A stretch of 64,000 nucleotides of DNA from Larkinella knui (GTDB lineage Bacteria; Bacteroidota; Bacteroidia; Cytophagales; Spirosomataceae): contig NZ_RQJP01000005.1 of the NCBI RefSeq assembly GCF_003858645.1, positions 62,001 to 126,000 on the forward strand, written 5' to 3'. The position numbers were made by a program, and so were the translations under genes. How positions within the stretch are numbered: position 1 is the first letter of the stretch; each line of letters begins with the position of its first letter. The notes below the pieces were generated by a model that was not told where the DNA came from, did no database searches, and saw only the letters and a list, made by a program, of their open reading frames with translations. Of the stretch, positions 1-7,542 are shown piece by piece.

Positions 1-1
1 G

Positions 2-346
2 GACGTCGATAAGGAAACCTGCATTCGTTACATCGACCGGTTCCTGATGTTTTACATCAAAACCGCCGACCCCCTGACGCGCACCGCCACCTGGATGAAC
101 AAAATGGAGGGCGGCATGACGTATCTGAAAGCCGTGGTGGTGGACGATGTGCTGGGCATCGCCGACGATCTGGAGCGCGAAATGCAGTTGCTGGTCGACA
201 CCTTCAAATGCGAATGGAAAGAAGTGGTTGACAACCCCGAACTCCGCAAGCGGTTTGCCCATTTCGTCAATGTGCCCGAGCAGAAAGACCCAACGGTGGA
301 ATTTGAATCGCTGCGGGAAATGAAACGGGCGAAGGAATGGAAGTAA
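2..346 (+). CDS. nirB: Nitrite reductase (NADH) large subunit, C-terminal end (partial)
   Basis: The frame is open from the left edge and ends with TAA; only about 114 C-terminal residues are present. The tail carries the features of assimilatory nitrite reductase large subunits: a YIDRFLMFYIKTADPLTRT stretch, a WMNKMEGG motif, and an acidic helix ending in a FESLREMKRAKEW-type terminus. The enzyme is a cytoplasmic sirohaem/4Fe-4S flavoprotein that reduces nitrite to ammonium with NAD(P)H. The catalytic and flavin domains lie outside the window. The next gene is nirD, the usual partner, which supports the call. The gap to nirD is unusually long (215 bp) and is filled with palindromic repeats. 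Confidence 0.9.
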   Translation, partial: DVDKETCIRYIDRFLMFYIKTADPLTRTATWMNKMEGGMTYLKAVVVDDVLGIADDLEREMQLLVDTFKCEWKEVVDNPELRKRFAHFVNVPEQKDPTVEFESLREMKRAKEWK

Positions 347-374
347 TACCAACCGGTTTTACAGGATTTGCCAG

Positions 375-514
375 CCCACGGTTTAAACCCTGGGACCATG
401 CAAAATTAGGATTGATCATAAACCGTTTTAACGGTTTGGCCAACGCCCAAAACCGTTAAAACGGTTGCCGGAGTATCGTATACGGGTTGGTTGCCCCACG
501 GTTAAAACCGTGGG
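375..514. repeat. Cluster of four short palindromic (REP-like) units between nirB and nirD
   Basis: Four palindromes sit in 140 bp: an imperfect CCCACGG..CCCTGGG unit at 375-394, AACCGTTTTAACGGTT at 421-436, AACCGTTAAAACGGTT at 451-466, and a 9-bp-arm unit, CCCACGGTT-AA-AACCGTGGG, at 495-514 followed by CTATG. The same core recurs, decayed, at 30149-30215. The last unit supplies a spurious in-frame ATG upstream of nirD, so the long nirD reading is an artefact of the repeat. They may fold in the nirBD transcript; function unknown. Confidence 0.75.
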
Positions 515-561
515 CTATGAAAAAAATATGGTCGTTTTCTTTTCTCCAGACGCAAAAAATT

Positions 562-918
562 ATGGAAACTTTATTCGCTGAAAAAGAAGAACTTACATGG
601 TATCTGGCCTGCCGGGTCGAGGATGTTCCGGCCGACGGCGGGGCTTGTGTGCTGATCAACGGTCACCAGATCGCCATTTACAATTTTGCCCGCCGGGGCG
701 AGTGGTACGCAACGGACAACGAATGTCCGCACCGCCAGCAAATGGCCCTTTCGCGGGGGATGATCGGGAGCCAGGGCGACGAACCGAAAGTGGCCTGTCC
801 GTTCCACAAGAAGACCTTTTCCCTTCAGACGGGGCAGTGTCTCAATGACGATGGCTACCAAATTATGACCTTTCCGGTAAAAGTGACCGACGGAATGGTG
901 TATATTGGGGTAGAATAA
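562..918 (+). CDS. nirD: Nitrite reductase (NADH) small subunit, Rieske-type
   Basis: A 118-residue protein with a Rieske [2Fe-2S] fold. The CPH and CPFHKKTF motifs supply a complete Cys-x-His / Cys-x2-His ligand set, whereas some NirD proteins have lost these ligands. NirD assembles with NirB for NAD(P)H-dependent nitrite reduction in the cytoplasm. The ATG at 562 (METLFAEKEE) is preferred: the frame is open back to 487, but those extra residues are translated from the palindromic repeat. A NarX-like kinase starts 8 bp downstream, so the nirBD transcript may continue into the two-component system. Confidence 0.88.
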   Translation: METLFAEKEELTWYLACRVEDVPADGGACVLINGHQIAIYNFARRGEWYATDNECPHRQQMALSRGMIGSQGDEPKVACPFHKKTFSLQTGQCLNDDGYQIMTFPVKVTDGMVYIGVE

Positions 919-925
919 AGGCCGA

Positions 926-2383
926 ATGAATCAACTCGATGAGCAGGTAGCCCGCCGGTTAACCCGGTTTTATGTACTGGCGTTGACGTGCATTGCCGTG
1001 TTATCGCTGAGCGGACTGCTGTTTATCCGCCGGACGCTCAGCGACCACTACGACGACAGCCGGGTGGTGAACGTGGCGGGTCGGCAACGGATGCTGAGCC
1101 AGCGGCTGACGAAGCTGGCGCTGCTCCGGATCACCGGAACACCGTCGGCGGATACGGCATCGTTTTCGGCTTTGTTGCGTACCTGGGGCCAGAGTCACAT
1201 TCAGTTGCGGAACGGAAATTTGCAGATGGAGAAGGCCTATATGGTCCGGAAAAGTCGGCAAATCGACCGGATGTTTACCGCGATTGAACCGGTTTTTCAG
1301 TCCATCTACCAAAGCCTGGCTCGCATCGATGCTGCTTCGGCGACGCCGGATCAGAAAAAAGCCGCGTTGCAAATCGTCCTCCGGGCCGAGCCCTCTTTTC
1401 TGAAGCAGATGAACGACATCGTGTTTCAGTTTGATAAAGAGAGTTTCGAGCGGGTGAAATCCCTCGAACAGATCGAATGGGCTTTGACGGTGGCCACCTT
1501 GCTGACCTTGCTGATCGAAGGGCTGCTGATTTTCCGGCCGGTGGTGACGCATACTAAAAATGTGATTCGGAAACTGACCGAGTCGGACAATGCGTTACGG
1601 GTAGTGAACGACAGCCTGGCGGTGGCGAACAAAAATCTCGAAGATACAAACCGGCAACTGGTCGACACCCAGCAGGAACTCCTGCGGACGACCGAAGAAA
1701 AATACCGGTTGCAGATTGCCGAGGACACCGTGCGGTCGGCCGGGCTGTTGGAAGGGCAGGAGGAGGAACGGCGCCGGTTTGCGCGTGAACTTCACGACGG
1801 GATTGGGCAAATGCTGACCGGTTTGAAGCTGCACGCAGAGAAATTGAAGGTCATTCCGTTTGCCGAACCCAAACACCGCCAGCGGTTTGAGGAGCTGTGT
1901 GAATTGATTTACGACGTGATTCAGACCACCCGCCAGACTTCGCACAACCTGATGCCGTCGGTGCTGGGCGACTTTGGTCTGGGAGCTACCTTGCAATTAT
2001 TAGCGGAACAAACGGCCCGATCATCCGGTATTGAGGTTATCTTTGAAGGAGATCGGGATGAAAAACGGCTGCCTCCGGCGGTGGAAATTGGGCTCTACCG
2101 GATTGCACAGGAAGCTTTGAACAACGCCATTAAACACGCTGATGCTCAGAAAATCCGCATCAGCTGGCAGCGCGAGCCCCAAATTGTCTTGATGGTGGAA
2201 GACAACGGAAGAGGATTTTCCGTAAAATCAAGTCCGAAGTACGAAAAAGGCATTCAGCCCATCAACGGTCTGGAAAACATGCGCACCCGGGTCCGTTTGA
2301 TGAACGGTGCGTTGACAATTACGTCAAAGTTAAAGAAAGGAACCAAGGTGAGCGTTCATTTACCAGACATGAAAAACTCATGA
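926..2383 (+). CDS. NarX-like membrane sensor histidine kinase (PilJ/NarX-type sensor, HisKA_3)
   Basis: A 485-residue sensor kinase. Hydrophobic segments at about 16-34 and 185-204 bracket a mostly helical periplasmic domain. Just after the first segment is VVNVAGRQRMLSQRL (about 47-61), matching the P-box pattern (N-x-AG-x2-RM-x-S-x-RL) by which NarX/NarQ bind nitrate or nitrite; R55 occupies the ligand-arginine position. A coiled coil (about 205-275) leads to a HisKA_3 dimerisation helix with phospho-acceptor H290 (FARELHDGIGQ) and an HATPase domain with N-box ALNNAIKHA and G-box EDNGRGF. It lies 8 bp after nirD and overlaps its response regulator by 4 bp, so nitrite/nitrate sensing for nirBD is the natural inference. 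Ligand not proven. Confidence 0.85.
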   Translation: MNQLDEQVARRLTRFYVLALTCIAVLSLSGLLFIRRTLSDHYDDSRVVNVAGRQRMLSQRLTKLALLRITGTPSADTASFSALLRTWGQSHIQLRNGNLQMEKAYMVRKSRQIDRMFTAIEPVFQSIYQSLARIDAASATPDQKKAALQIVLRAEPSFLKQMNDIVFQFDKESFERVKSLEQIEWALTVATLLTLLIEGLLIFRPVVTHTKNVIRKLTESDNALRVVNDSLAVANKNLEDTNRQLVDTQQELLRTTEEKYRLQIAEDTVRSAGLLEGQEEERRRFARELHDGIGQMLTGLKLHAEKLKVIPFAEPKHRQRFEELCELIYDVIQTTRQTSHNLMPSVLGDFGLGATLQLLAEQTARSSGIEVIFEGDRDEKRLPPAVEIGLYRIAQEALNNAIKHADAQKIRISWQREPQIVLMVEDNGRGFSVKSSPKYEKGIQPINGLENMRTRVRLMNGALTITSKLKKGTKVSVHLPDMKNS

Positions 2384-3069
2384 CGCCGATACGAATTCTT
2401 GTGGCCGACGATCATTCTGTAGTCAGAAAAGGCGTTCGAACTTTGCTGGAAGATGAAACCGATATTGAAATCGTTGGCGAAGCGCCCGACGGTGACGAAG
2501 CCATCGATCTGATACCGGTGGTGAAACCGGATGTGTTGTTTCTGGACATCACCATGCCGCGTATGTCCGGCATTGAAGCCTTGCAGATCATTACAAAGCA
2601 GTATCCGAAGGTTCGCATTCTGATGTTCAGTATGCACAATAACAAGGATTACATCCTGAAATCGGTGGAATACGGAGCCGCCGGTTATTTGCAGAAAGAC
2701 ACCGATCGGGAAGAAATCCTGCGGGCCGTCCGGGCCGTCGTCGTGGGCGAATTATACTATCCGCCGAGCGCTTCGACGGTCATTATCCGACATTGGGTTT
2801 TGCCGGATGTGGCCTCCCGGAAAGAAGATATAAACTATGCGCCCCGAAAAACCTCGTCCATCTGGAATAAAGTCAGCTCGCGGGAAGCCCAGATTCTGAC
2901 GTGCTTGACGGAAGGCATGAGCAGCCAGGAAATCGCTAAAAAGTTCGAGATCAGTACCAATACCGTGGCCAACCAGCGCGCGAGTATTCTGCGGAAAGCC
3001 GGCGTGAAAAACACCGTCGAACTCATCCGGCTGGCCCTGGATGAAAAAGGAGGGCGACTCAAAAATTAA
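2380..3069 (+). CDS. NarL/LuxR-family response regulator
   Basis: A 229-residue regulator with an N-terminal receiver (acidic pair D10/D11, phospho-acceptor D56 in LFLDITMP, lysine in YLQKDT) and a C-terminal LuxR-type helix-turn-helix (about 160-225: SSREAQILTCLTEGMSSQEI followed by a recognition helix with TNTVANQRASILRK). Its ATG overlaps the TGA of the kinase gene (ATGA), indicating translational coupling and a cognate pair. It probably controls the neighbouring nitrite assimilation genes, although direct binding sites were not identified. Confidence 0.9.
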   Translation: MTPIRILVADDHSVVRKGVRTLLEDETDIEIVGEAPDGDEAIDLIPVVKPDVLFLDITMPRMSGIEALQIITKQYPKVRILMFSMHNNKDYILKSVEYGAAGYLQKDTDREEILRAVRAVVVGELYYPPSASTVIIRHWVLPDVASRKEDINYAPRKTSSIWNKVSSREAQILTCLTEGMSSQEIAKKFEISTNTVANQRASILRKAGVKNTVELIRLALDEKGGRLKN

Positions 3070-3169
3070 CGTTCTTAGCGGTATTGACGCCCGTTCAGGC
3101 CGAATGACAACGCGGATTCTGGTAATAAAATCCGTAAAAAGGACCAGAACTACGCGAACGAATCGCCAC

Positions 3170-4759
3170 TTAGGCGATGGTGGTCGGCAGATAAAGGGTG
3201 AACGTCGTTCCTTGATTGGGCTGACTCTGGACCCGGATCAGGCCCCGGTGGTTTTCGACCACCTGCTTGCAGACGGCCAGGCCGATTCCGGCACCGGGGT
3301 ATTGCATGCGTCCGTGCAGTCGTTCAAATATCTGAAAAATTCGCTCACTGTATTCTGGCGCAAAACCTATTCCGTTATCCCGCACCGAAATAACCTCCCA
3401 GCGAATGAACGGGGGCGACAAGGCCGGTAAAAAATCGGCGTGGGTGACGGTATGCGACTCAATTGAAATTTCAAGCGTCTGATCGGAACGGGCAAACTTG
3501 AGCGCGTTGGTGAGTAGGTTTTGAAAGAGCTGATGCAGTTGGAGCGGATCTCCCATCAGCGTCGGCAACGGATCGACGGTGATTTGGGCAGCCTGTTCGG
3601 CAATGGCCATTTCCAGGTCGTCGAGGACCTGGCTGACCACCCGACCCAGATCTACGGCTTCAAATGGGCCCGGTCGGGCCGTGCGGGAATAGCCCAGTAA
3701 ACCCTGAATCAGAGTCTGCATCCGGTTCGCGGCCGATTGCATGCGTTGCATCAGATCGATCCCGTTGTCACCTACCGCCCGGCCGTATTCATCGATTAAG
3801 ACCGTGCAGAAAGACTGGATTTTTCGAAGAGGTTCCTGTAAATCGTGCGATGCTACGAACGAAAACTGCTCCAGATTTTTGTAGGACCGGATCAGATCGT
3901 CGTTGGCCTGCGCCAGCGCCCGCGTACGCTCGGCTACCCGGTTTTCAAGCTCTTCATGGAGGGTTTTGGACTGATCTATATCAATACAACTGCCAATATA
4001 GCCAACAAACTGCCCATCGGGAAGAAAGCGGGGAACGCCGTTGTCGAGCAGCCAGCGATACTGCCCATCCTGCCGCCGAAGCCGGTATTCCATCGAGAAC
4101 GATTGCCGGGCATCGAACGAACTGGTGTAGGTATGGAGACATCTTTCCACGTCATCCGGATGGACTCCTTCCGCCCAACCGTGACCATATTCCTGCTCCA
4201 TGCTCCGACCGGTAAAGTCCAGCCAGCCTTTGTTAAAGAAATTACAGCGTTTGTCCGTATCCGAAATCCAAATCATGACCGGGGCCGTATCGGCGATGGC
4301 GCGGAAGTAAGCCTGACTGGCCTGCAAAGCCTGGGCGGCACTTTTCTGCGGGGCCACCTCGACAGCCGTTCCCACAAACCGGTAGGCGATGCCCCCGGCA
4401 TTAAAAAAAGCCTTTCCCGTCGAGCGGATGATGCGTGGAATGACGCCGTTGGGGCTATCGAGTGCGTATTCCAGCTCCAGGTTTTCTTCTGAACGGGGCC
4501 GTATGGCACGATCGATAGCTTCGGACACTCGAATCCGATCGTTCTCATGAACGGCCTTCAACAGCCGCGGGAGGGTTACAACCTCTTCAGAATCAAAACC
4601 GAAGAGTTGTTTGGCATGGGCAGAACACAGAACGATATGCGTTATCGGATCATACTCCCAGACCCCTATCAGGCCCGCTTCCAGAACCCGATGGAGCTGG
4701 TCGAGGTGTTCACTCGCGGAAGGATGGGGGGCCTTGTTTTGTTCCACTGATTTGTCCAT
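3170..4759 (-). CDS. Soluble PAS-PAS sensor histidine kinase
   Basis: A 529-residue kinase without membrane segments, so cytoplasmic. Two PAS domains (about 20-135 and 148-265; the second ends in a PAC-like IGSCIDI) precede a short coiled coil and a HisKA domain with H305 (FVASHDLQEPLRKIQ), then HATPase_c with N-box NLLTNALKFA, G1 RDNGIGF, F-box FQIFERL and G2 GAGIGLAV. This SHDLQEPLR class resembles bacteriophytochrome-like kinases common in Cytophagales; many act with single-domain receivers. No adjacent regulator gene is present, and it is convergent with the nar-type regulator, so its partner is unknown. Confidence 0.88.
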   Translation of the reverse strand: MDKSVEQNKAPHPSASEHLDQLHRVLEAGLIGVWEYDPITHIVLCSAHAKQLFGFDSEEVVTLPRLLKAVHENDRIRVSEAIDRAIRPRSEENLELEYALDSPNGVIPRIIRSTGKAFFNAGGIAYRFVGTAVEVAPQKSAAQALQASQAYFRAIADTAPVMIWISDTDKRCNFFNKGWLDFTGRSMEQEYGHGWAEGVHPDDVERCLHTYTSSFDARQSFSMEYRLRRQDGQYRWLLDNGVPRFLPDGQFVGYIGSCIDIDQSKTLHEELENRVAERTRALAQANDDLIRSYKNLEQFSFVASHDLQEPLRKIQSFCTVLIDEYGRAVGDNGIDLMQRMQSAANRMQTLIQGLLGYSRTARPGPFEAVDLGRVVSQVLDDLEMAIAEQAAQITVDPLPTLMGDPLQLHQLFQNLLTNALKFARSDQTLEISIESHTVTHADFLPALSPPFIRWEVISVRDNGIGFAPEYSERIFQIFERLHGRMQYPGAGIGLAVCKQVVENHRGLIRVQSQPNQGTTFTLYLPTTIA

Positions 4760-4937
4760 TTCCTTGAAAGGCCAGCATAGTACGTGTACGTAACCCGTAT
4801 TCTACTAACCAGAAGGCAAGTATGGCAGTTGTCCTGAAAAACCGCGCCCATTAAGTAAATTTATGGGCCGATCGTTCAAATTAGGGATTAAACCACTTTT
4901 CATTGCATCGAAAGGGCTCTGCGGGGTTGGCTGACCC

Positions 4938-6734
4938 TCAGTTGCCCGGCACAACGGCTTCGTAAAACCGGTCGAGAATCAGTGCCCGTAAGTTAAGGGA
5001 GGGCTTTCCATACGTTTTGGAATCGTCGGGATACACACGGTTTGTCAGGCAGATGTAGACCAGGTTGTATTTTGGATCGACCCAAACGTAGGTGCCGGTA
5101 TAGCCGCTATGTCCGAAGGCCAGCGGGGAAGGATACGCTTTATCGGCTGGTTTGGGCGCGCGGGCAAATCCGTAGCCCCGGCCACTCGCCTTTGACTGCT
5201 CGGACGTAAAGAGCGCCACCGTGGCGGGTTGAAAGTAGGTCCGTCCACCATACGACCCCTGGTTCAGGTACAGTTGGTAGAGGATGGCGAGATCGTTGGC
5301 GTTTGCAAACAAACCGGCGTGGCCTTCCACTCCTCCGGCCATGGCCGCGCCCGGGTCGTTGACATAGCCCTGAACCCGCATGGTTCGAAACCAGTTGTCA
5401 TTTTCGGTGGTGGGAACGATCCGCGACCGGGGAAAACGGGTTCTGGGCAAGAATCCGGTAGACCGCATACCCAGCGGGCGGTAGAACTCATGGAGCACAT
5501 AGTCGTTCAGTTTTTGATGCGAAGCCGTTTCAATCACTTCCTTCATCATGTACATGCTAACGTCGCTGTAGACAAACTTTCCCCGCGTCTCCACGTTCGA
5601 TTTCAGCGTCACCGGCCACATAACGTCCTCAAAATAATGCGCCCGCAGGAAATAATGATCCGCTACTTTGGTGGGAAATGCCGCAGACGAGTCGGTGCTC
5701 AGGTCCAGCGGTTTGAGTTGTTCGTAGAATTTAATGTAGGGCGTGTAACCCGCTTCGTGGAGCAGAGCCTCCCGGATGGTGATGGTCGCTTTATCCGGTA
5801 TGGTCCGGGTTCGGGCCACATACGTGCTGATGGGATCCTTTAAATCGACTATTTTTTGATCATACAGCCGCATGATAGCCGGGGTAGTGGCACTTACTTT
5901 GGTGACCGAAGCCAGATCGAAAATGTCGTCGGGTTTGGTGGCATTCTGACCCGAATAGGTATGATGACCGTAGGCCTTGTGAAATATCACCTGCCCGTCT
6001 TTCGCCAGCAGGATAACCGCTCCGGGGGTAACGTGGCCGGCAATGGCTACGTTGACCAGCGAATCGATCGACTTCAGCCGGTTTGCGTTCACCGAGACGG
6101 CTTCGGGCATCGAATAACCCAGCCTTATTTTGGAAGTGGAATACCCGCTGCCTTTTTTAAATACCTGACCATAAGCGGTTTCAAGGCGATGCGTAGCCGC
6201 CATTCCGCCGAAGATCAGCTGGGCGGCAACGGATGCGCCTTCCGGAGTGTTGGCTGGATACCAGATAATGGGGCAGCGCAACGATTCGAGCGCGGCCAGA
6301 TTTTTTCCGCTTCCCGTTAGAACCACCAGCACCTTGTTGATCGCCTGCTGATCCGTGATGAAATTCAGCAGTCGAGTGCCAAAAGGAGACGAATCCGACA
6401 AGGTGATGATAATCAAATTGTGGAGTTTTAACTGGTCGTGCAGGGTAAAAAAAGCGGAATCGGTGGGGGCGGGGCTGAGCGAAAAACCCGTAACCTGGCC
6501 GTAGTTAGCCGTCAGACTGTCGAAAACCGCCTGCTGCCCAAAGCCACTGTGAACACTGGCTATTCGTAAATCTCGAACATCGGCAATGGGCACCAGGCCC
6601 GATTGATTGTTGAGAAGCACGATCTGCTGTTGGGCTGCTTTGAGAGCCGTCAGGGCAGGGTTACCGGGGTGCTGTTGAGCCAATGCTGCGCTGCAACAAA
6701 GCAGCAACAGCAGGTTCGCTAAAAACTGTTTCAT
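4938..6734 (-). CDS. Secreted serine hydrolase (class C beta-lactamase fold) with a GH3 C-terminal-like N domain
   Basis: A 598-residue exported protein. The ATG at 6734 gives a clean signal peptide (MKQFLANLLLLLCCSAALAQQ); the frame is open 25 codons further, which would bury it. Residues about 35-210 resemble the C-terminal domain of family 3 glycoside hydrolases (QIVLLNNQSGLVPI; FGGMAATHRLETAYG; IRLGYSMPEAV). From about 220 onward is a beta-lactamase/D-aminopeptidase fold with nucleophile motif S276-V-T-K279, the Y389-S-D motif, and a late HSG motif (FGHSGYTG). In many Bacteroidota this arrangement follows a complete GH3 catalytic domain in a protein of about 1000 residues; here that domain is absent. 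A role on peptidoglycan or muropeptides is plausible; the substrate is unknown. Confidence 0.82.
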   Translation of the reverse strand: MKQFLANLLLLLCCSAALAQQHPGNPALTALKAAQQQIVLLNNQSGLVPIADVRDLRIASVHSGFGQQAVFDSLTANYGQVTGFSLSPAPTDSAFFTLHDQLKLHNLIIITLSDSSPFGTRLLNFITDQQAINKVLVVLTGSGKNLAALESLRCPIIWYPANTPEGASVAAQLIFGGMAATHRLETAYGQVFKKGSGYSTSKIRLGYSMPEAVSVNANRLKSIDSLVNVAIAGHVTPGAVILLAKDGQVIFHKAYGHHTYSGQNATKPDDIFDLASVTKVSATTPAIMRLYDQKIVDLKDPISTYVARTRTIPDKATITIREALLHEAGYTPYIKFYEQLKPLDLSTDSSAAFPTKVADHYFLRAHYFEDVMWPVTLKSNVETRGKFVYSDVSMYMMKEVIETASHQKLNDYVLHEFYRPLGMRSTGFLPRTRFPRSRIVPTTENDNWFRTMRVQGYVNDPGAAMAGGVEGHAGLFANANDLAILYQLYLNQGSYGGRTYFQPATVALFTSEQSKASGRGYGFARAPKPADKAYPSPLAFGHSGYTGTYVWVDPKYNLVYICLTNRVYPDDSKTYGKPSLNLRALILDRFYEAVVPGN

Positions 6735-6940
6735 ACAGCAGGCAATAAACGGAATTGTAACGGGTTTTACAACCGCTTTTCCCGCAGACAGGTCGAGCAA
6801 ACCGGCCACGGGCGCGGTGGTCAGACACCGGCTTCGATCCCAAATGGAACAGGGATTGACTCATTTGTGACAGCCTTTCCGGGCGTTGACGCCGACCTTT
6901 GATTCATTCAAACGGACACGCAAATCAACCATCATACGCC

Positions 6941-7339
6941 ATGAAAACGCTCCTCAAATCTCTCCTCGTTGCCTTTACCCTGACTGTCGTTACTTTCTCA
7001 GTTTCTCAGGCGGCAAGCAACAAACCCATCCGACCCACCAAGGTGGCGGCCTTTCAGACGGCCCTGTTTACCACGGCCGAAGGCAAGCTTCAGATTGCGG
7101 TGGACAAAGAAACCGGTGGCGCCGTTGTGGTTCGGCTCAGAAATACAGCAGGCACTGACCTTTTTGTTCAGCAGGTTGGAAAACGCCACCAAACCGCTCG
7201 GATGCGCCTGGACATCAGTGCCCTGCCCGACGGTCTTTATCAGGTGGTCATCAGCAATGGCCTGGAGAACGTCAAGTATGCGTTGACGCTGGCTACCCAG
7301 GAGCCCCGTGTGCCAACCCGGCTGATTGCCTTAAAGTAG
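6941..7339 (+). CDS. Small secreted protein of unknown function
   Basis: A 132-residue protein beginning at ATG 6941 with a typical signal peptide (MKTLLKSLLVAFTLTVVTFS, cut near AA-SN). An upstream ATG at 6899 would place 14 polar residues before the signal and is unlikely. The mature part is predicted mostly beta strand (KLQIAVDKETGGAVVVRLRN) and ends in DISALPDGLYQVVISNG.., resembling the beta-sandwich of extracellular sorting or carbohydrate-associated domains of Bacteroidota, but without enough similarity to name it. It stands alone, divergent from the hydrolase at 6734 and followed by an inverted repeat at 7364-7400. Confidence 0.7.
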   Translation: MKTLLKSLLVAFTLTVVTFSVSQAASNKPIRPTKVAAFQTALFTTAEGKLQIAVDKETGGAVVVRLRNTAGTDLFVQQVGKRHQTARMRLDISALPDGLYQVVISNGLENVKYALTLATQEPRVPTRLIALK

Positions 7340-7363
7340 CTCTTCAAGCCGGTTTAACTACCA

Positions 7364-7400
7364 ACAGAAAGGCTGGCCCTGAATGAGTCGGCCTTTCTGT
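7364..7400 (+). terminator. Probable terminator hairpin
   Basis: Ten-base arms ACAGAAAGGC (7364-7373) and GCCTTTCTGT (7391-7400) can form a stem 25 bp after the stop codon of the small secreted protein. There is only a weak T-rich tail (CGGTATTTAA), so efficiency is uncertain. Confidence 0.5.
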
Positions 7401-7542
7401 CGGTATTTAAACCGGAAAAGCGGTTCAGATCGGCCATCCTTTCGTACCTTGGACCAGCGTTTCCACCGACCAGCCGGATGCAAATTGAGCACGGAGATGC
7501 GGATTTGTTCACACGGGCTTAGCTTTTTACTTAACTTAATCG

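Noticed and set aside
487-561. 25-codon N-terminal extension of nirD
   Set aside because: The extension is encoded by the palindromic repeat and lies before the normal NirD start.
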